Of a DNA stretch of 52,336 bases, positions 1-8,930 are shown one piece after another. The notes beneath the pieces are model-generated. The model saw only the letters and a program-made list of their open reading frames with translations. It ran no database searches and was not told the origin of the DNA. The DNA is from an uncultured Caryophanales bacterium. Lineage in GTDB: Bacteria; Bacillota_I; Bacilli_A; RFN20; CAG-826. The stretch lies in the NCBI GenBank assembly GCA_946624155.1, contig CAMORU010000005.1:1-52336 (forward strand). Direction: 5' to 3'. Each line of letters starts with the position of its first letter. Positions within the stretch are counted from its first letter, which is position 1. A program made the position numbers and the translations under genes.

Positions 1-97
1 CTGCCTCCATTAGTAGTTTTATTTGTTCTTCACTAATTTCTTGATCAGTGAAACTCCTCACTGATTTTCTTTGTTTGATACATTCTAATGTTTTCAT
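1..97 (-). CDS. Nitroreductase family protein, N-terminal part (cut by window edge)
   Basis: The reverse strand opens at an ATG at 97 and reads MKTLECIKQRKSVRSFTDQ before running off the window. This is the typical start of the nitroreductase superfamily, FMN enzymes that reduce nitro compounds, quinones or flavins with NAD(P)H; the RKSVRSF stretch normally contacts the FMN phosphate. A good ribosome site, AAAGGAGAA, lies 4 bases before the ATG and overlaps the stop codon of the gene ending at 109, so the two are probably co-transcribed and coupled. Only about 32 codons are present, so the subfamily cannot be told. Confidence 0.75.
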   Translation of the reverse strand, partial: MKTLECIKQRKSVRSFTDQEISEEQIKLLMEA

Positions 98-108
98 AGT
101 GTTCTCCT

Positions 109-1839
109 TTATTTATCTATTTCTTCTAGTTGTAGAGTCTTTAAGATATTTGAATCATCCATTAATCTACAAATAGGAGGATTATCTTTACTTTCGATGA
201 TGCAATACCCTTTTTGGACCCCATCGATGAATTGAGCGCTAACAACTCTTCCATCAGCGAAGTTTCTAACCACCAATCTTAATCCTTTCTCATTTAAGAA
301 CATTTTAGTGGCTGTTCCATCTAAATAAACAAACTCTCCATAGTTAAAGGTTTCACTATAATATGTTGTTCCTCTTTCTCTTTTAGAGAAGTACATCTTT
401 TCTTTTTCGTTAGGGTCTTCCGTTTTGACCAGTTTGCCATTTTGATATGTTTCTATTCGAGTTCGGTAGTCTTTAAGGATTCTTAAATATCTTCCATTCA
501 TCGACCATTCTTTTTGATCTACTCCAACAAGTTTACTCCCATCAGGGTATTCTCTAATGGATTGGCCACACAAGAATCCATCTTTAAAGAAACCAGTTCT
601 TTTGATGTCTCCTTTAAAATAAATCACTCCTAATCCATCTCTTAATCCTTTTTGATAGATTGAATAATCATAGAAATCAATTCCTTGATGCTTATGGAAT
701 TTCACGTCGTAATTGATTCTTTTTAAATACCATGGAGTGTCCACTTTTCCATCATCTTTTTCTTCTAGCTTAATTGTCTTTAAAGCGATTAAGTTGTCCA
801 TATATCTCACAAAGGGAGATTCATTTTTTGGCTCAACAATACAATAACCATACTGGACTCCGTTATTCCATCTAGAAATTGCTTTATCTCCATTAGGATA
901 AACTTTTATTGATAATCTTAGCCCAACTTTATTAAGAAAATAGTAAAGTATTGATCCGTCATCAAGATAACTTTCTTGATAGGCGAATCCTTCACTTCGA
1001 TAGGCCACTCCATTATCTAGTCGATATTTCACCAAAGATTCATTTTCTTTAGGTGATTCAGTATCGATAAGTTTTCCATCTTTATAGATTTCTATTAATG
1101 AATATGTTTGATGATCTTTTTCATAGATTCTTAGGAATCGTCCATTGATCGTCCAACCTTTTTGATCAATTCCAATTAATCTAGATCCATCAGTGCCAAA
1201 TCTAATAGATTCTCCACTTACTAGTCCATTTTGATAAAAACCAATACGAGTCACTCCAGAATCAAAATTCATGATTCCTAATCCGTTTCTTAAACCGTGT
1301 TGATAAACACAGTAGTCATAGAAATCACTTCCTTGATACTCATGGAATCTAATATCATCGTCGATTCGTTTTAAAAACCAAGGAGTTTCAATCTTTTTAT
1401 TAGGTGTGGCATTAATAAGTTTAATGTCTTCAATTTTCTTTTCTTTAAGCGCCTCTTTTTGTAGCTTAGCCTTTTCTTTTTTGATTGTTTTACTAATTAG
1501 TCTAATTGAATCTATTCCGCCAAGTAAAAGTGCAAAAGGAAGAACAAGAATATCTACAAGAAGATTAGAATCATCAGGGCCTGGTTCATGATACTTATCG
1601 TACCAGTGTCTTAATTCATCTTCGACTTCTTCTGCTTGGCGTCTACTTGCTTCGGATTCAATTTCCCGTTTTGAGGCATGAAAAGACCAAGAAGTTTCAT
1701 ATTCTTCTCCCTCGATGAGATTATACTCGCTGTCGAATCTTCCTTTTATTCCGTTGATGATTCCGCAGCGTCGACCTTCTGAATCCGTATAAGTATGACT
1801 TCTAGCGTCACTTATTTCTTCTTCTGTGAAAAAGCTCAT
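109..1839 (-). CDS. Duplicated MORN-repeat-like protein with one membrane segment
   Basis: This 576-residue protein has a charged N-terminal region (about 1-90), one hydrophobic segment (about 92-110), a Lys/Glu-rich linker, and then two copies of a module of about 210 residues (about 151-360 and 367-576). Each copy begins ETPWFLKRI or DTPWYLKRI and contains short G-x-x-G and Y-x-NG strands (HGLRNGLG, QKGLRDGLG, FYQNGLVSG) like MORN repeats, which form beta-hairpin scaffolds. The two copies are clearly paralogous, so there was an internal duplication. No enzyme motif is visible and the function is unknown. There is no Shine-Dalgarno site before the ATG. The nitroreductase gene follows at once. 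Confidence 0.75.
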   Translation of the reverse strand: MSFFTEEEISDARSHTYTDSEGRRCGIINGIKGRFDSEYNLIEGEEYETSWSFHASKREIESEASRRQAEEVEDELRHWYDKYHEPGPDDSNLLVDILVLPFALLLGGIDSIRLISKTIKKEKAKLQKEALKEKKIEDIKLINATPNKKIETPWFLKRIDDDIRFHEYQGSDFYDYCVYQHGLRNGLGIMNFDSGVTRIGFYQNGLVSGESIRFGTDGSRLIGIDQKGWTINGRFLRIYEKDHQTYSLIEIYKDGKLIDTESPKENESLVKYRLDNGVAYRSEGFAYQESYLDDGSILYYFLNKVGLRLSIKVYPNGDKAISRWNNGVQYGYCIVEPKNESPFVRYMDNLIALKTIKLEEKDDGKVDTPWYLKRINYDVKFHKHQGIDFYDYSIYQKGLRDGLGVIYFKGDIKRTGFFKDGFLCGQSIREYPDGSKLVGVDQKEWSMNGRYLRILKDYRTRIETYQNGKLVKTEDPNEKEKMYFSKRERGTTYYSETFNYGEFVYLDGTATKMFLNEKGLRLVVRNFADGRVVSAQFIDGVQKGYCIIESKDNPPICRLMDDSNILKTLQLEEIDK

Positions 1840-1870
1840 ATTTATTTAATGATAGCATAGAAATAATAAA

Positions 1871-1889
1871 AGGTGGGAATTACCCACCT
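1871..1889 (-). terminator. Rho-independent terminator (minus strand)
   Basis: A perfect 7-bp stem, AGGTGGG / CCCACCT, with a 5-base loop. Read on the minus strand it is followed by TTTTATTATTT. It would end transcripts arriving from the gene at 2051-2794, before the gene that starts at 1839. Confidence 0.6.
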
Positions 1890-2050
1890 GTTAGAAAAGA
1901 TTGTTATTTATTAAGAGAGATAGTCTTGTTCTTAGGCGTTTTGCTTAGAATAACGCTTTTATATGTTATCACTCTCTTTCCTATAAGGATTTACCTCGGT
2001 AATTGTAAAATTGTTGGGAGTTTGGGTAAATGGTTTTTGCGGCAATTAAA

Positions 2051-2794
2051 CTATTGTTTAAATAATTCATACTTTTCTCCAACAAAATATTTCGAGTAAA
2101 TAAAACCATTCCCGTACGCTTTTTCAAGAACAATACAATACGAGTTCATGATATTTACTCTTTCTTCGTCAACGTAATAATATGAGGTTTTTTCATTTTT
2201 CTTGTCATATGAATTTATTGTAATCACTTCCCTGTTACTTATTGGAATAAAAAAGTTATCAATCTGTTTTGTTTCTTTGTTAAAGGAATAATAAAAACCT
2301 ATGGAATTGTCGATAAAATCAGTTTCACCATTATTTAAAGCAATTCTAATTGACATCGGTTGTTTCAAGTAGATAAGAATATTAATTTTGCTCGGATCAA
2401 CTTGACTGATTAATTTAAGATACTCAGAATGAGTTAATGGCCCATAGACAAGAGCCGTAAGGGAATGCTCGTTAAAATCCTCAAGCGACTTTTTTGACCT
2501 TTGCAATTGATAGACCATGTATGATTCGATTATTTTTGTGTTTTCATAAAGAATTTTGGTTTTTTCTTTGTATGTTTTCAATTTGTATAACTTTTTCATC
2601 AATGCACCAAAACCAGATTCTGCGTTATCCGATAATAGTTTTTCCGTTTCTTCGTCGTAATAATTGTGCTCTGTCCCGGCAGTATCAACACTTTGTGCAT
2701 ACTCTTTATTCTTTTCAAGATTAAAAACACATACCGACTTGCCAGTTGCAAACTTTTCTAAGATACATTTTGGAGTTCCCACATGCGAATTCAT
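2051..2794 (-). CDS. DUF4238-like protein
   Basis: About 247 residues from the ATG at 2794; a longer reading would need a TTG at 2821. The N-terminus, HVGTPKCILEKFA followed by VCVFNLEKNK, matches the layout of DUF4238 proteins (H-x-x-P-x-x-x-L-x-x-F, then a short strand ending in an acidic or basic turn). A central region with YYDEETEKLLSDNAES is also like that family. DUF4238 has no established activity but is common in defence islands and near mobile elements. No clear ribosome site is seen. It is the last gene of a minus-strand run that starts at 4083. The family call rests on pattern memory only. Confidence 0.5.
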   Translation of the reverse strand: MNSHVGTPKCILEKFATGKSVCVFNLEKNKEYAQSVDTAGTEHNYYDEETEKLLSDNAESGFGALMKKLYKLKTYKEKTKILYENTKIIESYMVYQLQRSKKSLEDFNEHSLTALVYGPLTHSEYLKLISQVDPSKINILIYLKQPMSIRIALNNGETDFIDNSIGFYYSFNKETKQIDNFFIPISNREVITINSYDKKNEKTSYYYVDEERVNIMNSYCIVLEKAYGNGFIYSKYFVGEKYELFKQ

Positions 2795-2836
2795 ATATAA
2801 AAATAATATCAATATTCTCAAAAATTTGAGGATTAT

Positions 2837-3328
2837 TCAAAATAGTTTCTCATAAGCTCCGACCAGTTCATCTAACGAACACTTCGCATTAGCGGGACTA
2901 GTTGAAGAAAGATATACAATTCTTATTTCCTTTTCATCTATCTCTTTTAATAGATATTTATCAAAAAGCTTTCCTGCTTTCTTTCCTGTGATACCAATTG
3001 TTCTTATTGAAGGGTATTCTTTCAAAATATTTTTTATAGGTATAGGTGTTACATCTTTAATTGAAGAATCACTACTACCTTTTATAGAACAAGATTCAAT
3101 AACATCATATAAACCTATCTTGTGTCTAATTAGGAATTCTTTTCTTTCTTCTATTCCTATAGGTTCTTCTTCATTAAAGACTTTACTTAATGCAAGAAAG
3201 AATCTATTCCTTGGATGAGAATAGTAAAACTTAGCTTCTCTACTTTTCACACTTGGAAAAGATCCAAGGATTAGGACTTGGGTGTCTTTGTGAATGAAGA
3301 TGGGGAGTGTGTGGTTAAATGTAGGCAT
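2837..3328 (-). CDS. DNA-deoxyinosine glycosylase (hypoxanthine-DNA glycosylase, UDG superfamily)
   Basis: A 163-residue uracil-DNA-glycosylase fold protein of the hypoxanthine glycosylase type. Key stretches are VLILGSFPSVKSREAKFYY (motif 1, active-site loop), HPRNRFF just after it, and LSSTSPANA near the C-terminus (motif 2). The family excises hypoxanthine, the deamination product of adenine, to start base-excision repair. The length is normal and the gene looks intact. It starts 2 bases after the stop of the DUF2971 gene, so the two form an operon. Finding it within a defence-type run is notable, but the gene itself is ordinary. Confidence 0.9.
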   Translation of the reverse strand: MPTFNHTLPIFIHKDTQVLILGSFPSVKSREAKFYYSHPRNRFFLALSKVFNEEEPIGIEERKEFLIRHKIGLYDVIESCSIKGSSDSSIKDVTPIPIKNILKEYPSIRTIGITGKKAGKLFDKYLLKEIDEKEIRIVYLSSTSPANAKCSLDELVGAYEKLF

Positions 3329-3330
3329 AA

Positions 3331-4083
3331 TTAATAATTCAAAATAGAGTTAGGTTCGACTTCTTCATATTTAATACCGCTCACCAAGCAAATTGCTTTA
3401 ATCTCGTTCTTATACTCTTTAGAAACGTTTGATAACATAAAGATTTTTAAAGGCTTAACGAAATCGATTGATATATGATCATCATCAATGGGCCTAGTCG
3501 GCAAATGGACAATTCTAATCTCGTTTTCAAAAGCAAATGGATATTTTGTCTTTTGGCATAAATAATCAGAAATCATTATATGATTTCGCTCCATATTTGA
3601 AAAATACAAAAATCTTTTATTGATAATCTCTTGGTTTTCGCATCCTATAGCAAATTCTAAGAATTTATCGTAGAATTCAGTTAAGTTATATTCAGTATTT
3701 TCGTAGTGAACTTTTAAGAACATCCATTGGTTTTTATTTTTATCAACATGCAGCACTGCAGATTCGTGCGAATATAAAATGGCAAATCCATTAAACTTGG
3801 TATATGTTTTCCAAAGATGACGATTTCTCGATACACTTTGAGGAAGATAACTAGCAAATGATGAAAGATAATACCTTTTAAAGCAGTGCTGTAGCAAAAC
3901 CTCTAAAGCATTTTTCTTAGTCAGACTGTTATCACAATATTTCTTGCTTAAATAACCATAGTTATAACAGCACTCTAATTCCCCTTGACCTCTGTAGCAA
4001 AAATAGGATCCAAAAGATAGTTGTTGCTTCTTGATATCTTCAAGCGAATGCTCATCTGCACATTTAAATTTCAATAAATACAT
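3331..4083 (-). CDS. DUF2971 family protein
   Basis: A 250-residue protein with the DUF2971 pattern: an N-terminal LLKFKCADE region, a central LWKTYTKFNGFAILY stretch (the family's L-W-x-x-Y-x-x-x-x-G-x-x-x-x-Y signature), and FENEIRIVH near the C-terminus (the family's E-x-R motif). The biochemical role is not established; members are frequent in phage-defence neighbourhoods. A TAATAT -10-like element ends exactly 6 bases before the ATG, so the message may be leaderless, but no good -35 is seen. The glycosylase and DUF4238-like genes follow. Confidence 0.8.
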   Translation of the reverse strand: MYLLKFKCADEHSLEDIKKQQLSFGSYFCYRGQGELECCYNYGYLSKKYCDNSLTKKNALEVLLQHCFKRYYLSSFASYLPQSVSRNRHLWKTYTKFNGFAILYSHESAVLHVDKNKNQWMFLKVHYENTEYNLTEFYDKFLEFAIGCENQEIINKRFLYFSNMERNHIMISDYLCQKTKYPFAFENEIRIVHLPTRPIDDDHISIDFVKPLKIFMLSNVSKEYKNEIKAICLVSGIKYEEVEPNSILNY

Positions 4084-4266
4084 AGAAATATATTAACACA
4101 GCATCACCTTTATCATTCTTAGTAAATTTCATAATAAAAAACAATAGGATATTTTCGATATGCCAGAAGCTCTTATTAAATTAAAGAATCCATTAATTAA
4201 ATAATGTCGTAGATTATCAAATCAACTACCAAATAGCCAAATTTTAAGTCAATTGGTATAGCTCCA

Positions 4267-4737
4267 CTATTGTTCTTTAATATTGACATTTTTAACATTG
4301 CTAAGAAAGAACAATAAAAGAGTGATCAAAAGATGCAAGAAAATTAAACTAACAAAATAGAGAATCGAAAACACAATAGAATAATACAGCTTGTTGTTTC
4401 CACTAAAAATAATCGTTGGAGCTAATGCCAGTTGTAAACAAACCATTATCAATCCACTCACAACAGATGAAATTTCTACAATTAAAATACAATCAGGCTT
4501 TTTGCTACCAAAAAATTTATTGGCGGCTATTGCAACTCCAATTACAGCGACCAAGACACCAAATATAGTCCAATCGATAGAATAAAACGATGTTACTGTA
4601 TTAAAATCCAAATTAAAGATTGCATATTTATACAAAATAGAAGGAAGAAACGCAAAGCAAAAAACTAATGTCAGTAGATTGGTAAAACCTAAGGCTATAC
4701 AAATTACACTTTTAACTTTCTTTTTCATTGTTGTCAT
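4267..4737 (-). CDS. Small membrane protein with four predicted helices, partner of the KAP-type NTPase
   Basis: 156 residues with hydrophobic stretches at about 8-36, 50-70, 83-107 and 115-145, and short charged ends. No family is recognised. The ATG follows the stop of the P-loop NTPase gene directly (TAA then ATG), so translation is almost certainly coupled and the two proteins probably act together at the membrane. KAP NTPases are commonly paired with or inserted into membrane proteins. A two-gene membrane-associated defence unit is an inference from position, not from any motif. Confidence 0.7.
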   Translation of the reverse strand: MTTMKKKVKSVICIALGFTNLLTLVFCFAFLPSILYKYAIFNLDFNTVTSFYSIDWTIFGVLVAVIGVAIAANKFFGSKKPDCILIVEISSVVSGLIMVCLQLALAPTIIFSGNNKLYYSIVFSILYFVSLIFLHLLITLLLFFLSNVKNVNIKEQ

Positions 4738-6513
4738 TTAGCGATGCAGATTATATGAATTAATTTTGCTAATAATATCATTTAAATTCGAAACAAAAAA
4801 CTTAATTTGTCTCTTTTGGATTTTATCAAAATCATCAAAATTTAGGAGGTCAGAGACCAAATCTTTAAGCTCAGTTAAACTATCAATATCGCCAGAGAAA
4901 AACTCTCCAATGTTAGAGAATGAATAGATCGATAAATAAACACCTCTTATATCATTAATTTGTTCGGAAGAACAACTCTTTAGCAGTTGAACAATTTTTT
5001 TGTTATCAATTCTTTTCGAGAAACATCTATCTAGAATATATTTATCTTTAGATTTAATTGTACGCTCGCAAAAATCTTTTAAATCAACTAATTTGTATGA
5101 AAATAAATCTAAATTTAGATTATTTTTCATCACAGCAGATTCAACTGCTTTTTTGAAGTTTGTAAATTCATCTACTTCTTCGGAAGAACATAAATTAATT
5201 CCACCATAGTACTCAATCTTTTTCAGCTCCTCTGGTGATAAGCCACTAAGTCTATTAATCATTATTTGGTTGCATTCGTCTATCACATCGCCATAGCCAA
5301 TCATATACTTAATATAAATTAAATAATTAGCTATTTTGTAATAAAGATTTAAAGGGATGTGGTCTTCCTTCAATTCATCGAAGACGTAATCAATTGTCTT
5401 TATTACATCTTCTTCTTTATGCAAATAACAAGAATAAATGATTGACAATTTACGATTCAATTCAGACTCTCTAAGATTGTCTTCGATATATTTCAAAAAT
5501 TCAGACTCCTTAGATTTAATTAATTGTTTATCAAAAGAATTGTAGACAATGTAATCATAGCAAAACTTTTGAAGAGGATATTCATAGCACCCTAAAGAAC
5601 TAGAGACACTATCGGCATCATTCCAAACACATTTTTCCCCACCCTTCAGTTTTTGAACAAAAACAGCAGAAGAAATAAGAATGCTGACGACAAAGTTAAA
5701 ATCAAGATCGTCTTGATAATAATCTAAGAGATCATTAACTTTGATAAAGCTATATAGGACGGACCTTAGGTTTATGTTGCTTTGTTTGTTTACATTTTTT
5801 AATTGATCTACTAAAGTTCGAACAATCTCATCCTTCTTTTTGCTTAAAACAATAATACCTATTTTTTGATTTTCAAATTTTTGCAATATGCTTGCTATTG
5901 CACAATCATAGTCGCTATAAAATGGAATGGTATCGCTTATTGTTTTTTCTTTGATTTGCTTATATTTTTCGCTATTTTCGCCACACATCTCTGACTCGTT
6001 AGCAACAAGAAGAACCTTAACACCATCATATTCTACTAAATTATTTACATATGCCATTATATCAACAGGATTAATATTAGATCTTTCTACATCCTCAAAC
6101 ACAACAAGTGTATTCTTTAAATCTATAGATTTATAAACTTTCTCTAGTTCCTTTTCTGAGGTATCGATGTTGACATTAAAATAGCTAGCAACACCTTTGA
6201 TAATTGTTTTTGCTCCAACCAATCCAAGTGTTGCAGAATGACTTCTTATCTTCTTTTTTGCGTTCTTAAAAATTTTCTTTTCAAAAATATATTCAAAATA
6301 TATAGATTTGCTGATATCAAATTCGCTACGCAAACCATGTAGCGACACAACTAAAATGCTGCATTTAGTGTTCTTTTTAAGGTACGGAATTAATTCGTTC
6401 CTTAAAAAATAACTTTTCCCAGTTCCCCAACCTCCAGTTATCATTATTGCACCATAGCAATTTATATCTTCGACATATTTTTTTATATATTCATTGAGCT
6501 CATTTTTATTCAT
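4738..6513 (-). CDS. KAP-family-like P-loop NTPase
   Basis: About 591 residues from the ATG at 6513; the longer frame to 6570 would need a TTG start. Walker A is GGWGTGKS (about 27-34) and Walker B is TLVVFEDVER (about 135-144), followed by a predicted sensor strand VKVLLVANESEM. These features and the absence of ABC signature motifs place it with the KAP/STAND side of the P-loop ATPases. The remaining 400 residues are helical and unassigned. It heads a two-gene unit with the small membrane protein. KAP proteins occur in several defence loci, so an anti-phage role is likely but not shown here. Confidence 0.75.
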   Translation of the reverse strand: MNKNELNEYIKKYVEDINCYGAIMITGGWGTGKSYFLRNELIPYLKKNTKCSILVVSLHGLRSEFDISKSIYFEYIFEKKIFKNAKKKIRSHSATLGLVGAKTIIKGVASYFNVNIDTSEKELEKVYKSIDLKNTLVVFEDVERSNINPVDIMAYVNNLVEYDGVKVLLVANESEMCGENSEKYKQIKEKTISDTIPFYSDYDCAIASILQKFENQKIGIIVLSKKKDEIVRTLVDQLKNVNKQSNINLRSVLYSFIKVNDLLDYYQDDLDFNFVVSILISSAVFVQKLKGGEKCVWNDADSVSSSLGCYEYPLQKFCYDYIVYNSFDKQLIKSKESEFLKYIEDNLRESELNRKLSIIYSCYLHKEEDVIKTIDYVFDELKEDHIPLNLYYKIANYLIYIKYMIGYGDVIDECNQIMINRLSGLSPEELKKIEYYGGINLCSSEEVDEFTNFKKAVESAVMKNNLNLDLFSYKLVDLKDFCERTIKSKDKYILDRCFSKRIDNKKIVQLLKSCSSEQINDIRGVYLSIYSFSNIGEFFSGDIDSLTELKDLVSDLLNFDDFDKIQKRQIKFFVSNLNDIISKINSYNLHR

Positions 6514-6751
6514 AAATTTAATTGATGCTTTCTTATATTTATGAATACCATAGCAATATAAAAATAACAATCATTGATTGCACATAATTCAATCTAATTG
6601 TGTAACAACTCTATATTTAGTCTGCCTTTAACGTACTGCAAAAATCCCTAATTTTTATTTGGTGCAAATTATTCCGACTGTAACAATCCAACCTTTTGAG
6701 GTGTATCAGATTCAACTAATGGGCTCAATCCAATGTCCCAGTTGATTTCCC

Positions 6752-7840
6752 TTAATCAACTTTAATCATTTTTATTCTTCCGTCTTGGAACAGTTCACTA
6801 TATAAATCTAAACCGATTAACTTTGCTAATTTTAATTTGTAAGTATCAATATCGTGATGGCAATATATGTCATATAATTTGAATTTTTTCTCAAAAATGG
6901 GCTTTAGTATTGACTTATCAGAAAGATCTAAAGAATGCCCGTAAATAGCTATAGTTGATTCATTTGTTAATTTGTTAATAATTTTCTCGTTATATTCAGA
7001 ATTGCAGTTTTTATAAATCCTTCTAAAACGTTTAAAAAACTTTATGTAATTTGATTCTTCGCCGAATGATTGATTTTTAATCATGAGTGGCTCAACTCCT
7101 AGAATAATATTCGACGAAATGTCTCCGTGAATATAAACAACATTTGAATTATCGATATTATAAATTGTTTGTGCGGTCTTGCTGTAATTAAATGATAAAA
7201 TCATATTTGCGCTATTTCCGAGAAAAGGTAACGGGCCATTTGTTTCATTGTTTGCTGCAGCACTTATGTATTTTCTCAACTCATTTTCTAAAAGAAGCAG
7301 TCTGTTATTTAATTCTTCTAAAATAATATTAAGCACATTTTCTTTGATGGCAGTTGCAGGATATGCATTTACAAATATTTTAAAAAATAATTCTTTCGGC
7401 GAATGATATGAATCCAATCCAGCGAACCCCATTGAAAATTTTTCATCAATTGATATATGGATTTTCCCGTCCATTGGATTTAATAAACACAATATTAAAT
7501 ACATATTTATTGGAAGCTTAGAAACGTCCTTTATCCGCCAGTTATAATACTTATGAAAAACATTTCCCCAAGCATCTTCGTCATTAGAAAAATAAGATTC
7601 AATGTTATCGTTATCTCGAAAACAATAGTCTAAAAATTGGAGATATTGGCACAGGAGATTTTCAAATCCATTCCATTCATCATTAATATAATAATTTCTG
7701 TTGTATGCAGACATAAAAAACGACAATAATGGATTGCTAATTGATTTGCCTGAAAAAGATTTTAAAAAATCCGTGTATGAAGTTTTAAAATCACACCCAA
7801 GATCAAATCCGTTGCCAACAATCAATAAATCATATTTCAT
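6752..7840 (-). CDS. AbiH family abortive-infection protein
   Basis: 362 residues. The N-terminus, LLIVGNGFDLGCDFKTSYTD, is the hallmark of AbiH proteins, and ILSFNYSKT plus VVYIHGDI in the second half are the family's other two conserved stretches. AbiH of Lactococcus gives abortive infection against phages; its mechanism is not established. The length is normal and no break is seen. A ribosome site AGAGG lies 8 bases before the ATG. About 180 bp of unassigned sequence separates it from the KAP-type gene downstream. Confidence 0.9.
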   Translation of the reverse strand: MKYDLLIVGNGFDLGCDFKTSYTDFLKSFSGKSISNPLLSFFMSAYNRNYYINDEWNGFENLLCQYLQFLDYCFRDNDNIESYFSNDEDAWGNVFHKYYNWRIKDVSKLPINMYLILCLLNPMDGKIHISIDEKFSMGFAGLDSYHSPKELFFKIFVNAYPATAIKENVLNIILEELNNRLLLLENELRKYISAAANNETNGPLPFLGNSANMILSFNYSKTAQTIYNIDNSNVVYIHGDISSNIILGVEPLMIKNQSFGEESNYIKFFKRFRRIYKNCNSEYNEKIINKLTNESTIAIYGHSLDLSDKSILKPIFEKKFKLYDIYCHHDIDTYKLKLAKLIGLDLYSELFQDGRIKMIKVD

Positions 7841-8197
7841 AGTATCAACCTCTGTTTCATTTGCTACATTGTTTCTTTAATTATAATAATTTATGCAGTT
7901 TTTTATGTCTATTTAAATAGACTTAATCGAAAACAACTTGCATTACCTGTTTTCTTGATGGATTTATAGACACAAAAGGAACAGGTACCACTATGCACGA
8001 TAAAGACAAAGTTATCTTTGATAAGAAACTCCCATACGAATATAACATCTGCCTCTATATATTAGAAAAATTATATGGCAAGGGAATTATTGATGTTTCT
8101 TAGATAACAAAGCCAATTTTAAAAGATTGAATTACAATCTATTTCTTCTTGGCAATGGCACTTCTATTACTCACACAGAAATACATTAAAAAGCATT
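7841..8197. other. Intergenic stretch, possible decayed mobile-element remnant
   Basis: 357 bases between AbiH and the HNH-like gene. It holds a short plus-strand ORF (7993-8103) and a 7-bp inverted repeat, ACCTGTT at 7945-7951 and AACAGGT at 7980-7986, just before it. Nothing else is recognised. It looks like decayed coding sequence rather than a regulatory region. Confidence 0.4.
7993..8103 (+). CDS. Small ORF of 36 codons, possibly truncated
   Basis: It reads MHDKDKVIFDKKLPYEYN and continues through CLYILEKLYGKGIIDVS to a TAG. AAAGGAAC lies about 11 bases before the ATG. The pattern of a short basic protein with a Y-I-L-x-K-L-Y-x-K-G-I-I segment resembles small SHOCT-like proteins found next to recombinases, cut short here. 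It runs against the direction of its neighbours. It may be a remnant rather than a working gene. Confidence 0.3.
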   Translation: MHDKDKVIFDKKLPYEYNICLYILEKLYGKGIIDVS

Positions 8198-8494
8198 TCA
8201 AGAATCAGACTTCAAATCTTTTAATTTATGCAGTTTCACACCGCCCTTTAACTGAATGTATCCATTCTCTTGCTCATTGTGATAATGACAGGTAGGCACA
8301 ATCCACTCTTCCATGGATTCGGAACTAGAATTAATCATGTGGGCGCCATCTGTTGCACACTCATCACAACCTGCGACACTACATTTATCTGGCCATGGAA
8401 AGCCTTTCTTAATCCACAACGATTTCATTGATGGATTTTCCCCTCTTTTAGAGGTTCCACCTTTGTTTTTCCATCCTTTTGCTGGCAAACTCAT
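8198..8494 (-). CDS. HNH-like zinc-binding protein
   Basis: A 98-residue protein. It has CSVAGCDECATDGAHM, then EEWIVPTCHYHN, so four putative zinc ligands (C-x4-C, C-x2-H) around an A-H that sits where HNH nucleases keep their catalytic His. The N-terminal 30 residues are basic and disordered-looking. The family seems to be the small HNH-derived zinc proteins, and whether it cuts DNA is unclear. The ribosome site AGGAGGAAATAAAA before the ATG is strong. It stands alone between AbiH and the degraded glycosyltransferase. Confidence 0.65.
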   Translation of the reverse strand: MSLPAKGWKNKGGTSKRGENPSMKSLWIKKGFPWPDKCSVAGCDECATDGAHMINSSSESMEEWIVPTCHYHNEQENGYIQLKGGVKLHKLKDLKSDS

Positions 8495-8572
8495 TTTTAT
8501 TTCCTCCTATTTTTATTTTAATATAACGCAAAAAAGAAACTACTTTTTAACAAAAAGAATTGCTGTTTTAAG

Positions 8573-8888
8573 CTAATTAACGTTTCTATATTTCTTTTTG
8601 CTATAAAAAGCGTATCTAAACACATATATCCAACTTTTTAATCAATTAAATCTTTGTGATTCATGATATACACGATACATAGATTTAACTAATTTAGTTT
8701 TATTAGAGTTCTTACTATTAGAGTGAATAACATAAGTCGCTAAAACATTATGATTACCTTTAGTCACTATTCCTCTTTTTAATATTGTTAACCAGAAGAT
8801 GTAGTCTTCATGACGGTTATATGTTTCATCAAAATATAAATCAACTATAACGCTTCTATCATGCATAATTAAACGTTGTTTAATTTGC
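8573..8888 (-). pseudogene. C-terminal remnant of a family 2 glycosyltransferase, frameshifted
   Basis: The 74-codon ORF 8642-8866 contains FDETYNRHEDYIFWLTILKR and LATYVIHSNSKN, the C-terminal half of a GT2 catalytic domain (E-D-y-x-F-W, then Y-x-I-H-x-x-S). After its stop, another frame continues as KSWIYVFRYAFYSKKKYRNVN to a TAG at 8573, the usual basic tail of such enzymes. Upstream, an in-frame TAG at about 8888 cuts off the 5' half. It therefore lacks the nucleotide-binding half and has at least one frameshift. It lies about 45 bp beyond the end of the reverse transcriptase gene and marks the left edge of the retron/ABC-3C insertion. Confidence 0.75.
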
Positions 8889-8930
8889 TAAAAGAAAGAC
8901 AATTATTTGATTATGACAAATACGCCTGTT

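Noticed and set aside
6669..6755. Short minus-strand frame reading NWDIGLSPLVESDTP
   Set aside because: It looks protein-like, but has no start, is about 28 codons long and matches no family I can name.
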